From assembly GCF_000424325.1 (NCBI RefSeq), contig NZ_AUJR01000012.1:1-64000 (forward strand): a stretch of 64,000 bases of DNA, written 5' to 3'. The notes under the pieces are model-generated. The model was given only the letters and a program-made list of their open reading frames with translations. It was not told where the DNA came from and made no database searches. Made by a program: the position numbers and the translations under genes. Origin of the DNA: [Clostridium] clostridioforme AGR2157. GTDB taxonomy: Bacteria > Bacillota > Clostridia > Lachnospirales > Lachnospiraceae. Below, piece by piece: positions 24,904 to 33,717 of the stretch (position 1 is its first letter; each line of letters opens with the position of its first letter).

Positions 24904-26265
24904 CTACTGTCCCAGTACAGCCGCCACCTTCTGTTCCATGTCTGCGATACCTTCGTCTACGGTCATGTTGCCGGTCATGATATTGTCATGAGCCTCATTC
25001 AGCACGATTTCCACCTCAGAACTCTTGGCATTGACAGGCATCTCCAGATAGAGATTGGCAGTCTGAAGCGCTTCCCTGCTGGCATCATCTGTGGGGAATC
25101 CGCTGGTGGATGCCACGGTACTTACAATGTCATCGGTCATGATGGCAGGGAAATTGCCTGTGGACGCCAGGACCTTTGCCCCCTCTTCACCGCATACGAA
25201 CTGCATGAACTTCCATGCCGCATCCTTGTTGGGAGCGCTGGCAGGGATGGCCAGGGATGTAATCTGGGCCGCGGTGGAACCTGGTTCCACGCCCTCAGCA
25301 TGAGGGTACTTCACAATAGCCCAATTTGCACAGTCTGTGTACTCCCCGCTTCCAACCTTTTCAATCAGGGTGGAAATGAACCATGTACCCATGTTCATCA
25401 TTCCGATGTTTCCCTGTGAAAACGCACCTGAGTAATGGAGATTGGATGTCTTTAAGGTTGCGTAATCCTGGCAGATTCCGTCCTCCTGCTCCTTTAATAT
25501 GGTTTCATAATACGGTTTCAGGAAATCATATTTCCCATCCAGGATGGTGTGCTTTCCATCCAGCATCGCAAACATCTGGACCGTACTTCTCCATGTATGG
25601 TAGTGGGAACCATAGACCTCCTGTCCCGGTTCCGTGTTGGCAATCCTTCCGGCCAGCTCATCGTACTGCTCAAAGGTCATGTCATTTGTGGGATATTCCA
25701 CTCCGGCCTTGTCAAATATATCCTTATTATAATAAATCACCCAGAAATCGCTCTTGAAGGGCAGCTCATACAATTTACCGTCCACCGCAATCTGGTCGGT
25801 TAAGCCTTTATATCCGCTTAAGTCCACTCCGGCCTTCTCGATATAGGAATCAAGCGGTTCCAGAATTCCCTTGTTCACCAATGTGGTATATCCGGGGGTA
25901 TCCTTGATGGACACCACGTCAAAGCCGGATCCGCTGCCCGTAAGCTGCGTGGTCAGGACCGTGTTGTAATCAGAACTTCCCAGGTCCACCATTTCCACCT
26001 TAATGTCCGGGTTGCCGCTTTCAAATGCCTCAATCAGCGGTTTATAGTAAGCGGTCAGGTCCTTGTCCCACATAGCCCATTTGATGGTGGACTGTCCCGA
26101 GGCATCCTGCGCCTGTGTACCTGTCTGTGTACCTTCCGTGGTTCCTGACTCAGCGCCTGAGGCTGTGCCTGGGGCTGTTGTATCTGCTCCTGCTCCCCTT
26201 CCGCAGCCTGCCAGGGAACCTGCCATGACTGCTGCCATCATAAGACTGATTAAACGTTTCTTCAT
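24904..26265 (-). CDS. Sugar ABC transporter substrate-binding lipoprotein
   Basis: A 453-residue extracellular binding protein. The lipobox SLAGC (Cys around residue 21) is followed by a Thr/Ala/Gly-rich linker and then a type 1 binding fold: IKWAMWDKDLTAYYKPLIEAFE, YNKDIFDKAGVEYPTNDMTFEQYDELA, GNIGMMNMGTWFISTL. It binds the oligosaccharide imported by the two permeases. First gene of the operon, transcribed divergently from the YesM/YesN genes, which probably control it. Confidence 0.92.
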   Translation of the reverse strand: MKKRLISLMMAAVMAGSLAGCGRGAGADTTAPGTASGAESGTTEGTQTGTQAQDASGQSTIKWAMWDKDLTAYYKPLIEAFESGNPDIKVEMVDLGSSDYNTVLTTQLTGSGSGFDVVSIKDTPGYTTLVNKGILEPLDSYIEKAGVDLSGYKGLTDQIAVDGKLYELPFKSDFWVIYYNKDIFDKAGVEYPTNDMTFEQYDELAGRIANTEPGQEVYGSHYHTWRSTVQMFAMLDGKHTILDGKYDFLKPYYETILKEQEDGICQDYATLKTSNLHYSGAFSQGNIGMMNMGTWFISTLIEKVGSGEYTDCANWAIVKYPHAEGVEPGSTAAQITSLAIPASAPNKDAAWKFMQFVCGEEGAKVLASTGNFPAIMTDDIVSTVASTSGFPTDDASREALQTANLYLEMPVNAKSSEVEIVLNEAHDNIMTGNMTVDEGIADMEQKVAAVLGQ

Positions 26266-26307
26266 CTTCTTCCTCCTGCCTTTATACAGCTTGTTTGTTA
26301 TGCCTAT

Positions 26308-26336
26308 ATTATAGCTGCCGGGCTCTGGATCCTGAA
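26308..26336 (-). promoter_or_regulatory. Probable promoter of the ABC/GH88/lyase/GUS operon
   Basis: On the minus strand TATAAT (26313-26308) is preceded at 17 bases by TTCAGG (26336-26331), a poor -35 box. A weak -35 fits a promoter that needs an activator such as the adjacent AraC-type response regulator. Confidence 0.45.
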
Positions 26337-26482
26337 TGGAATATCTATGAAAAAAGATTCATTTTTTATTCACAAATAAGGACATTTTACAGGAACACCC
26401 GGATAATACCTGTATTTTTTTACGATAAACAAGTAATATTTTACAATACATTCAAATAGTACGCCACGTTTTTTGATTCTAT

Positions 26483-26511
26483 TTGACAAATGATTTTCCA
26501 TTGTCTATAGT
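26483..26511 (+). promoter_or_regulatory. Promoter of the YesM/YesN pair
   Basis: TTGACA (26483-26488), 17-base spacer, TATAGT (26506-26511): a near-consensus sigma-A promoter 23 bases before the kinase start. Confidence 0.75.
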
Positions 26512-26534
26512 ATTGGTGAAAGGCAGGTATTCCT

Positions 26535-28388
26535 ATGATAAAACGAATCATGCCATCCAGCATACGCAGCAAAATCATGCTCTGCACCGGGGCCATCACC
26601 CTTTTGATTGCAGCGGTCACGGTATCCATCTGCTTTGTGGTCTTTCAGTCTTTCCTTCGCCGCAATCAGATTCAGTCGGCTGAGTATAACCTTCAGGTGG
26701 TATCCCACAATGTATCCAATGACATGGATAATATTATCTACTTCAATAAATGGTGCACTTCCAGCACGGATATCATCCAGTATCTGGAGGGCTTCCAGAA
26801 CCAGGTTAAGATGCCGTCCATCTCATCCGCAAAGGCGCCCCTGCGCTCCATGGCCTTAAACGCCTATAACCGGCTGAAAGAAGAATTCTTTAAAACTTCT
26901 TCCTCCCAGTATATCATCCGGGCCATTGTAAGCCCTGAAAACTGCATGAATTACCTCCAGGTCAATGACAAGGCGGCTTCCTCCATTCCCAGAGCCGCGT
27001 CCACGGTACAGGACCTGCCATATTTTCATGAGCTGGTCACTGCCGGCCAGTATGTCTGGATGGGATTAGAGGACTGTCTCTATCCAACCTCCGACTCCTC
27101 CCTGTGTATCCCCATGGCACGTCCTGTAAAAAACCAGTACAATACGGAAACCGTTGGCTGGACCTATCTGGCTGTTTCCGACCGCATTTTTCTGGACTAC
27201 CTGAAGGCATTTCCCCTGGAACCGGACAGTCTCCTTTACATAACCATTGGGACACATTCCTATCAGTACAAGGACGGTCTGTTTACAGAGGCCTCCCCTG
27301 ACTATACCGCTGTCAGGGAAATAAATAAGGATGTTCTGAACAACAGCACCACGGTGCGTTTAATACGCATGGCAGACAACACCACAAGACGGATGATATC
27401 CCGTCCCCTGTGGGACCAGGGCTGGAGCATTTCCCTGGTACTCTCGGAGCAGGACTACAATGCCCAGAACCAGATGTATCTGCTGCTTATCGGCACCATT
27501 GTCATCATCATCGGCCTGATGGGACTGATGCTGGCCTATATACTGAACCGCACCATCAGCCAGCCCGTGAACCAGATTCGGGACAAAATCCGCCTTATAT
27601 CGGAAGGGGACTTTTCCAGGGATCCGTCCATAGAATGGAAGGACGAGCTGGGAGTCATCGGGCGGGGCATTAACCAGATGTCGGAAAACGTGGTCAGCCT
27701 CATGGAAAGAAAGGTGGAGGATGAGAAGCAGAAAAAGGACCTGGAATACAGAATCCTCCAAAGCCAGATTAATCCTCATTTTCTCTACAACACCCTGAAC
27801 TCCATCAAGTGGATGGCCACCATCCAGAATGCCCCCGGCATCGCGGAAATGACCACTGCCCTGGCCCGGCTCATGAAGAACGTATCAAAGGGAACGGATG
27901 TGAGAATTTCTCTCAGAGAAGAGCTGGATTTGGTCAGAGATTATTTTCTCATCCAGCAATACAGGTACGGAGGCAGCATTTCCATTGAATACGAGATAAC
28001 AGATGAAGCTCTGTACCAATGCCAGATTCACCGCTTCACCCTGCAGCCCCTTGTGGAAAATGCCCTGTTCCACGGTATCGAGCCAAAGGGATGCGCGGGA
28101 AAAATCGTTATACGGGCTGAAAAGGCTGCCGTAACCGGCTCCCGCCCTGCCCTCGTCATATCCATTACGGATGGCGGCGTGGGCATGAGTCCGGAGACCA
28201 TCCGCAGCGTATTAAGCGGCGACGCATCACCCAGCGCTGATTTCTTTAAACAGGTGGGCATTAATAATGTAGATAAACGGATCAAGTACAGCTTCGGACC
28301 AGAATACGGAATCCGTATAGAAAGTGTAGTGGATGAATACACCACCATGGTAATCACCCTGCCTTATATGATATCGGAGAGGATATGA
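26535..28388 (+). CDS. YesM-type sensor histidine kinase
   Basis: A 617-residue membrane kinase. An N-terminal helix (ITLLIAAVTVSICFVVFQ) leads to an extracellular sensor domain of about 250 residues, a second helix (LLIGTIVIIIGLMGLMLAYIL), a HAMP segment, and a cytoplasmic kinase with SQINPHFLYNTLNSIKW (phospho-acceptor His around residue 415), HRFTLQPLVENALFHGI (N box) and ISITDGGVGMSPE (G box). This is the family that senses extracellular sugars or their binding proteins and works with YesN-like regulators. It is followed by its regulator after one base. Confidence 0.93.
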   Translation: MIKRIMPSSIRSKIMLCTGAITLLIAAVTVSICFVVFQSFLRRNQIQSAEYNLQVVSHNVSNDMDNIIYFNKWCTSSTDIIQYLEGFQNQVKMPSISSAKAPLRSMALNAYNRLKEEFFKTSSSQYIIRAIVSPENCMNYLQVNDKAASSIPRAASTVQDLPYFHELVTAGQYVWMGLEDCLYPTSDSSLCIPMARPVKNQYNTETVGWTYLAVSDRIFLDYLKAFPLEPDSLLYITIGTHSYQYKDGLFTEASPDYTAVREINKDVLNNSTTVRLIRMADNTTRRMISRPLWDQGWSISLVLSEQDYNAQNQMYLLLIGTIVIIIGLMGLMLAYILNRTISQPVNQIRDKIRLISEGDFSRDPSIEWKDELGVIGRGINQMSENVVSLMERKVEDEKQKKDLEYRILQSQINPHFLYNTLNSIKWMATIQNAPGIAEMTTALARLMKNVSKGTDVRISLREELDLVRDYFLIQQYRYGGSISIEYEITDEALYQCQIHRFTLQPLVENALFHGIEPKGCAGKIVIRAEKAAVTGSRPALVISITDGGVGMSPETIRSVLSGDASPSADFFKQVGINNVDKRIKYSFGPEYGIRIESVVDEYTTMVITLPYMISERI

Positions 28389-28389
28389 C

Positions 28390-30021
28390 ATGATTAAAAT
28401 ACTGATAGCAGACGACGAACCACTGGTGCAGATTGGCATCAAATCCATGATAAACTGGGAGGAATTTGGCATTGAGGTGTGCGGCGCTGCCATGAATGGA
28501 CAGGCTGCCCTTAAAATGATTGAGGAATATGCTCCGGAATTAGTCATCACGGACATCAAAATGCCCATTATGAACGGCCTGGAGCTGGCAAAAAAATGCC
28601 GGGATACCTATGGACCCATCCCCCTCTTTATTTTCCTTACCAGCTATGAGGAATTTCCTCTCATCAAGCAGGCTCTTTCCTACAGGGCCGTAGACTATCT
28701 GATTAAACTGGAGTTGGATGCGGAGGGCCTTAAGGACACGGTGAGAAAGGCTCTGGATCGTCTGGAGGAACTGCGGGCCAGCCAGGCCTACCGCCAGGAA
28801 GGGGAAGGCAGGCCCCTGCTGCAGAATTATAACGACAAATTTTTTATGCGGCTCCTCCACAACCTGTTTGACAGCAGGGAGCAGTTTGAGATTCAGGCCA
28901 GGGATTTAAAGCTGGACTTTTCCGCCCGCTGTTTCCTGGCCGCCCATGGGGAGATGCACAGTCAAAAGGCAGGAGAGATGAACCCGGACCAGCAGATGAA
29001 GCTTTATTCCAGCAGCCTTCAAATGATACGGGAAATCCTCACGAAGTATGCCTCCTGCCATGTCATATCCCTGGACAAACAGCATTTTGCCGCCATCTTC
29101 TGTTTGGACAGGCAGGAGGAGTTAAATTCCGGCGTGATGGATGATGCCTGGGAAAATACCTGCCATATGGTCCACAATTACTTTTCTGTAGAGCTCGCCG
29201 TGGGCCTGGGAACTCCGGTGGAGGACCCCCTTAAAATCAATGAGTCCTACCAGGAAGCCCGCCAGGCATCCGCCATGGCGCACGGCAATACGCCGGTGAT
29301 ATCCTTTGCCGGGATAGCGGAGGACTCCATTAAGAATGCCTTCAACATCGCTGTTTTCAAGGAAGACCTGACCAAGGCCTTTGAGGAATTTGACACGGAT
29401 GTGCTCCATGCCGCCATTTCCCAAATCATAGAGCTTTTTGCCTCCCATCCCATGCGCTACATACAGGCTCTGGATGGCGCCTGCAACATCCTCTACCTGG
29501 CCCTCTCCCTTCTCCCGGACGGTGAGGATACCATGGACCAGGTATTTGCGGGATACACAGACGGCTACCGGTCCATCTATAAAATGCAGCAGGCGGAACA
29601 GATCAACGGCTGGCTGGCCCAGTTTCGGGACGGCCTGTGCCAGGTGTTAAAGAGCCGGAGAAAGACCTATAAGGACCATGTGGTTACCAATGTCCAGAAG
29701 TACATCCAGAACCATATCGAGGAACGCCTTTCCCTTAACGAGGTGGCTGCCGTATTCGGCTTAAGTCCCAACTACCTAAGCTCCCTTTTTAAGAAGACCT
29801 GCACCATTGGTTTCTCCGAATATATCACCCAGAAGAAGATTGCACGCGCTAAATCCCTGCTGCTGGACCAGGATGTAAAGATATACGAAGTGGCTGACCG
29901 GCTGAGCTTTGACAGCGCCTTTTATTTCAGCAAGGTGTTTAAGAAGGTGGAAGGAATCTCCCCAAGGGAGTTCATGCAGTCCCATATGCCGGGGAGCATG
30001 AAGAATAGCGGTGAGAAATAA
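28390..30021 (+). CDS. YesN-type response regulator (REC + AraC)
   Basis: A 543-residue regulator. The receiver domain has the acidic pocket IADDEPLVQIG, the phospho-acceptor Asp in LVITDIKMPIMNGLEL (around residue 55) and Lys in YLIKLELDAEGL. A long middle region follows, then a C-terminal AraC pair: LSLNEVAAVFGLSPNYLSSLFKK and IYEVADRLSFDSAFYFSKVFKKVEGISPREFMQ. It probably activates the divergent ABC/GH88/lyase/GUS operon and may also act on the downstream rhamnosidase. Confidence 0.93.
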   Translation: MIKILIADDEPLVQIGIKSMINWEEFGIEVCGAAMNGQAALKMIEEYAPELVITDIKMPIMNGLELAKKCRDTYGPIPLFIFLTSYEEFPLIKQALSYRAVDYLIKLELDAEGLKDTVRKALDRLEELRASQAYRQEGEGRPLLQNYNDKFFMRLLHNLFDSREQFEIQARDLKLDFSARCFLAAHGEMHSQKAGEMNPDQQMKLYSSSLQMIREILTKYASCHVISLDKQHFAAIFCLDRQEELNSGVMDDAWENTCHMVHNYFSVELAVGLGTPVEDPLKINESYQEARQASAMAHGNTPVISFAGIAEDSIKNAFNIAVFKEDLTKAFEEFDTDVLHAAISQIIELFASHPMRYIQALDGACNILYLALSLLPDGEDTMDQVFAGYTDGYRSIYKMQQAEQINGWLAQFRDGLCQVLKSRRKTYKDHVVTNVQKYIQNHIEERLSLNEVAAVFGLSPNYLSSLFKKTCTIGFSEYITQKKIARAKSLLLDQDVKIYEVADRLSFDSAFYFSKVFKKVEGISPREFMQSHMPGSMKNSGEK

Positions 30022-30063
30022 AAAAGAAGCGCACAGGGACCTCCCACCCTGTTGAATTATCCG

Positions 30064-30093
30064 GTGCTGCCGCTTTTAGCGGCGGCACATTTA
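30064..30093 (+). terminator. Terminator after the YesM/YesN genes
   Basis: GTGCTGCCGC (30064-30073) and GCGGCGGCAC (30079-30088) form a 10-bp stem with one wobble pair, followed by ATTTATCTT. It lies between convergent genes and may serve both. Confidence 0.55.
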
Positions 30094-30095
30094 TC

Positions 30096-32468
30096 TTAGC
30101 ATTCCTGATGGATTTCTTCCATGGACATATCATCGTTTATCCTGTAAAATTTTATCCTTTCCTTCCCATTGTCCTTCCTGACCGCATACCGTTTTCCTCT
30201 GAACGGCACACTCATCGCGAAATGGCTCAGCTTTGCCGGAATATGGGGAAGCAGCCCAAAGCCCCGCGCCTGGCCGGGGTCCGGCACAAAACCTGCAATC
30301 TCCTCAATCAGCACAGGGATGGGAGCGCTTGCCCACGGATGGCAGAGGCTGGTGTTCCACTTCTGTTCCTTCCCCCATGCCTCAAAGCAGGTATCTGCCC
30401 CCTCTCTCAGCATATTCACCCATCCATGTTCGGATTCATTCACAATAGACCGGAACACATCTTCATACCGGCCAAGTCTGGCCAGGGCTTTCAGATAAAA
30501 ATAACTTACCAGCACACCGCAGGCCAGTCCCTTTTTTACCAGAAAATCCCCTATCCCGCCGGAGGCTTCCCCGGGCTCTAATCCATAATATGCAGCATAA
30601 ACATTGGAGTGCAGGGCACAGTGGCTGCTTGTCTCACTGTCCGCAAAAAGCCCCTTTTTCGGACGGTAAAATGCCTTTATATAGGAATTCCGCAGTTTTT
30701 CCCAATCCATGGAGTGAGCCAAACCCAGTATTTCTTCTATCTCTGTCAGATTCTTCGCCGCCCCGGTATACAGAGCGTTTATGACGTTATGACATCCATA
30801 GGCCACCACCGGACGGCTCAGCTCAAAATCATATCCATCCCGCAGATTTTCCGGCCAGTCCACCAGATTCCACTTATCCCCTGCCCGAACCAGCAGTCCG
30901 TCCTCCCTGGCATATGTTCTGAAATGCCCCATCACACCGGCGGCCGTCCGGTAATGGGACCGCAGGAAATCCTTATCCCCTGTAAACCGGTAGTCAATCA
31001 GAAGCAGTTCCAGCCACAGCAATGAAAAGTCCGCAATTTCCTGCATAAAAGAACCGGGCGCCACCGCCATAAGACCGGGGCAAATGTGTCTGGTAAGGGC
31101 AAACTGTCCTATACACTTGCGAAGCATCTCCACGCTTCCCGTAAGCCATACCTGGGAATGGGCCGTCACCACGGCGTCTCCCAGATACTGTCCCTTTTCC
31201 CTGGTAGGGCAGTCCAGGTATCCTTCCTGGGTGCCCAGCCTTACCCCATTCTTACAGATGGCAAATATGCGGTCTAAATTTCCGTCACTGCTCTTTACGG
31301 TACAGAGACCTGTGTCCATAGGATAATGGCGCACCAGCCCCTTTATATTCTCGATCCTCACTCCGGTATCCGGTATGATTCTGGCGTAGCGGAATCCTTT
31401 ATAATCATAAGGCTCCAGGGTGCTTACGCCGTTGTCCAGAGTCCATATCTCCTCGTAACGGCAGTTGCAGCGCATATCATAGCGGACATCCCCGTCCCGG
31501 CACTCCTCCGCACACCGTATGATGACCCTGTCCCCGGCCTTCCCCGCTGCCCGTATTACCAGGGCCCCGGTTATCTCCTGTCCCATGTCTACGAACCAGG
31601 ATGAACGGGATGGATTCTCTTTTGACTGTGGGGACCTTTCTTTGTTCGGTGGGAGTTCTTCCTTTGCCGGCGAGGTTTCTTCCTCCGCCGGTATTGGCTC
31701 TTCCTTTATCTGCCTCGGCTTAATCTCATATATATCCAGCATCTTCACAGGCTGTTTTGTAAGCCGGTAATCCGTCCATTCTGCCTGTACCATGTATGGC
31801 CAATCCCTGTCCTCGTACTCAGGAAGCTTCCATCCCTCATCCCATTTCCGGCTGTCAAAATTCTCCAGAAATTGTGTATCATATCCGATGACATCTCCTG
31901 AGTAGGCATGGCAGATTTGGTATCTCCAGCGCAGACCGCAGTCCGGGAAGGCCGCTCCCGCCGGCTCATCCGCCGCGGTCAGTTCCGCCATCTCATCCCC
32001 AGCGGTCAGCTCCGCCATCCCATCCGCCGCAATCAGTTCCGCCATCCCATCCGCCGCAATCAGCTCCGCCGCCACGCCAAAACGGCCGTCCCCGCTGTTC
32101 CAAACCCGGTTGACCAGGCCCTGGTAATAGAGATGGACGGCCACTATGTTCTTTCCCTGATGAAGGAAAGGCGTAATGTCCAGTGTATTGTAATAATAAT
32201 GTTCCGGGTATGACGGCGCCGGTCCCTGGGCGATGAAGATTCCGTTGATATATAGTTTATAGTAGTCGTCTGCTGATATCCGCAAAATAACTCTCTTGAT
32301 TCCGTCCCATTCCATGCCGGACCTGGCCAACACATGAAGATTGCGTACAGGTTCCTTCTTCTGTCTCTCCCTGCTGTCAGCCAATTCATTCTCCTTGTGG
32401 TATACACAGACCGGAATCTCTTTTGAGAATTCAGGAATGGTATACCATATTGGCTGGAATATCTGCAT
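30096..32468 (-). CDS. Alpha-L-rhamnosidase (GH78) with low-complexity insertions
   Basis: A 790-residue GH78-type enzyme. N-terminal beta domains (ISADDYYKLYINGIFIAQGPAPSYPEHYYYNTLDI) precede an (alpha/alpha)6 barrel with DCPTREKGQYLGDAVV, DFSLLWLELLLIDYRFTGD, NLVDWPENLRDGYDF and the C-terminal WNTSLCHPWASAPI. It would release terminal L-rhamnose, feeding the rha operon. No signal peptide. Two odd inserts lie in the N-terminal half: four copies of a 9-residue AELIAADGM-type repeat, and a Pro/Glu/Lys-rich stretch of about 40 residues ending in NPSRSSW. Both look like surface loops expanded by repeat slippage. Confidence 0.85.
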   Translation of the reverse strand: MQIFQPIWYTIPEFSKEIPVCVYHKENELADSRERQKKEPVRNLHVLARSGMEWDGIKRVILRISADDYYKLYINGIFIAQGPAPSYPEHYYYNTLDITPFLHQGKNIVAVHLYYQGLVNRVWNSGDGRFGVAAELIAADGMAELIAADGMAELTAGDEMAELTAADEPAGAAFPDCGLRWRYQICHAYSGDVIGYDTQFLENFDSRKWDEGWKLPEYEDRDWPYMVQAEWTDYRLTKQPVKMLDIYEIKPRQIKEEPIPAEEETSPAKEELPPNKERSPQSKENPSRSSWFVDMGQEITGALVIRAAGKAGDRVIIRCAEECRDGDVRYDMRCNCRYEEIWTLDNGVSTLEPYDYKGFRYARIIPDTGVRIENIKGLVRHYPMDTGLCTVKSSDGNLDRIFAICKNGVRLGTQEGYLDCPTREKGQYLGDAVVTAHSQVWLTGSVEMLRKCIGQFALTRHICPGLMAVAPGSFMQEIADFSLLWLELLLIDYRFTGDKDFLRSHYRTAAGVMGHFRTYAREDGLLVRAGDKWNLVDWPENLRDGYDFELSRPVVAYGCHNVINALYTGAAKNLTEIEEILGLAHSMDWEKLRNSYIKAFYRPKKGLFADSETSSHCALHSNVYAAYYGLEPGEASGGIGDFLVKKGLACGVLVSYFYLKALARLGRYEDVFRSIVNESEHGWVNMLREGADTCFEAWGKEQKWNTSLCHPWASAPIPVLIEEIAGFVPDPGQARGFGLLPHIPAKLSHFAMSVPFRGKRYAVRKDNGKERIKFYRINDDMSMEEIHQEC
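31962..32075 (-). repeat. 27-bp coding tandem repeat in the rhamnosidase
   Basis: Four consecutive 27-base units encode AELIAADGM, AELIAADGM, AELTAGDEM and AELTAADEP. The first two units are almost identical in DNA, showing recent expansion in frame. Confidence 0.8.
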
Positions 32469-32591
32469 CTGCTTTTACCTCCTTCTGGGCAAATTCATAC
32501 TGTGCAGTCAAGCATAACACCAGCCAATCCAATGAACCATGGCAAAATCCAGGTAAATGATGTAATTTTTCCGGATACATTCTGCATTCCG

Positions 32592-32714
32592 TTAATATCC
32601 GGCTCTGCCATGGAGACGCAGCCACGCATAGGCGGAATCGGAAACAGATACTTCCGCCCCCGGATTGGCCTGCATGTCCTTATACACCTCCTTCCGGTTA
32701 TTGATTTGCCACAA
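32592..32714 (-). pseudogene. Fragment of a pyridoxamine 5'-phosphate oxidase-like protein
   Basis: The minus frame from 32714 to the TAA at 32594-32592 reads LWQINNRKEVYKDMQANPGA and then YAWLRLHGRAGY. This pattern (KEVYK-M-ANP followed by WLRLHGRA) is typical of the flavin-binding barrel of the PPOX/HugZ-like family. A stop lies immediately upstream in frame and the rest of the domain is missing. The assignment rests on about 40 residues. The remainder of the 32469-32815 gap holds no other gene that I can support. Confidence 0.45.
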
Positions 32715-32742
32715 TTATTTTAATGTATTCTAATATTTTTTG

Positions 32743-32771
32743 TTGAAAAATCCCAGTAACTCTGTTACAAT
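32743..32771 (+). promoter_or_regulatory. Promoter of the pyrophosphatase-derived gene
   Basis: TTGAAA (32743-32748), 17-base spacer, TACAAT (32766-32771), 44 bases before the ATG, which has AGGAGGG upstream. A strong and complete initiation region for an internally deleted gene. Confidence 0.7.
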
Positions 32772-32815
32772 CCCATTAAGAAGATCTTATCTTAACCAAT
32801 AATTAGGAGGGTATT

Positions 32816-33574
32816 ATGGAACAAATGTTATTCTTAGTCCCAGTAGTGGGGCTGCTGGGACTCCTGTTTGCCGTCATTCTAAGACAGCAGGTCGTCAAGG
32901 ATGATCCAGGCACTGACAAGATGCGTGAGATTGCCGACGCAATCGCAGAGGGCGCCAATGCGTTCCTGGCTTCCGAGTACCGCATACTGGTCGTCTTTGT
33001 AGCTGTGTTATTCTTTGTCATCGGTTTCGGAACACGACTTTTCATCGGCGGAATGCTGACTTTCCTCTTCTCCGCCATGACCATGGAATCCGTATCCAAG
33101 GCCGCCCATCAGATGATTGAGGAGGTACGCCGCCAGTTCAGGGAAAACCCCGGCATTCTCAAGGGAACTGACCGTCCTGACTACGCTTCCTGCGTATCCA
33201 TCTCCACCAAAGCCGCCCTTCGCGAGATGTTCCTGCCAGGTCTGATGGCAGTGCTGGCGCCTCTGGCAACCGGCCTCATCCTTGGCCCTTCTGCCCTTGG
33301 CGGACTTCTGACCGGCGCTCTGGTAACCGGCGTATTAATGGCCATCTTCATGTCCAACTCCGGCGGCGCATGGGATAATGCAAAGAAGTACATCGAGGAA
33401 GGAAACCACGGAGGCAAAGGCAGTGATTCTCACAAGGCTGCTGTAGTTGGCGATACCGTAGGCGATCCCTTCAAGGATACCTCAGGTCCTTCCATCAACA
33501 TTCTTATTAAGCTGATGACGATTGTGTCTCTGGTATTTGCTCCTCTGTTCCTGCAGTTTGGAGGATTAATTTAA
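32816..33574 (+). CDS. Internally deleted membrane pyrophosphatase (mini-HppA)
   Basis: A 252-residue membrane protein made of the two ends of an H+/Na+-translocating pyrophosphatase, normally about 650-700 residues with 16 helices. Residues 1-72 match the N-terminus ([20 protein letters not shown], first helices). From about residue 75 ([18 protein letters not shown]) it continues as the C-terminal quarter, with [20 protein letters not shown] and [20 protein letters not shown]. The middle, including the DVGADLVGKVE-type and first acidic catalytic motifs, is absent, yet the frame is perfect and promoter, ribosome site and terminator are intact. Canonical pyrophosphatase activity is not expected; it may be a decayed gene or a functional mini-protein. 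Confidence 0.8.
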   Translation: MEQMLFLVPVVGLLGLLFAVILRQQVVKDDPGTDKMREIADAIAEGANAFLASEYRILVVFVAVLFFVIGFGTRLFIGGMLTFLFSAMTMESVSKAAHQMIEEVRRQFRENPGILKGTDRPDYASCVSISTKAALREMFLPGLMAVLAPLATGLILGPSALGGLLTGALVTGVLMAIFMSNSGGAWDNAKKYIEEGNHGGKGSDSHKAAVVGDTVGDPFKDTSGPSINILIKLMTIVSLVFAPLFLQFGGLI

Positions 33575-33612
33575 TCACAAAGCCGAATTCTATTTACGGC
33601 TATACAACAGTT

Positions 33613-33660
33613 AATGGGAAGGAAAATCCAAAACACGGATTTTCCTTCCCATTGTTTTAT
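33613..33660 (+). terminator. Strong intrinsic terminator of mini-hppA
   Basis: A perfect 17-bp stem (33613-33629 with 33637-33653), 7-base loop, followed by GTTTTATT. With A-rich bases on the other side, it may also act for thiC, whose stop is at 33718. Confidence 0.9.
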
Positions 33661-33717
33661 TAAAATGCTGTTGGCAAAGGGCTGTATCAGGCGAAAACCT
33701 CCCTCCATCCACTCCCA

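Noticed and set aside
32431-32625. 64-residue minus-strand ORF between the rhamnosidase and the oxidase fragment
   Set aside because: Not in the frame of the fragment, no start signal, and it overlaps the rhamnosidase start.
32816-33574. Reading the short pyrophosphatase as a normal full-length family member
   Set aside because: It is 252 residues and lacks the central catalytic motifs, so the usual annotation would mislead.
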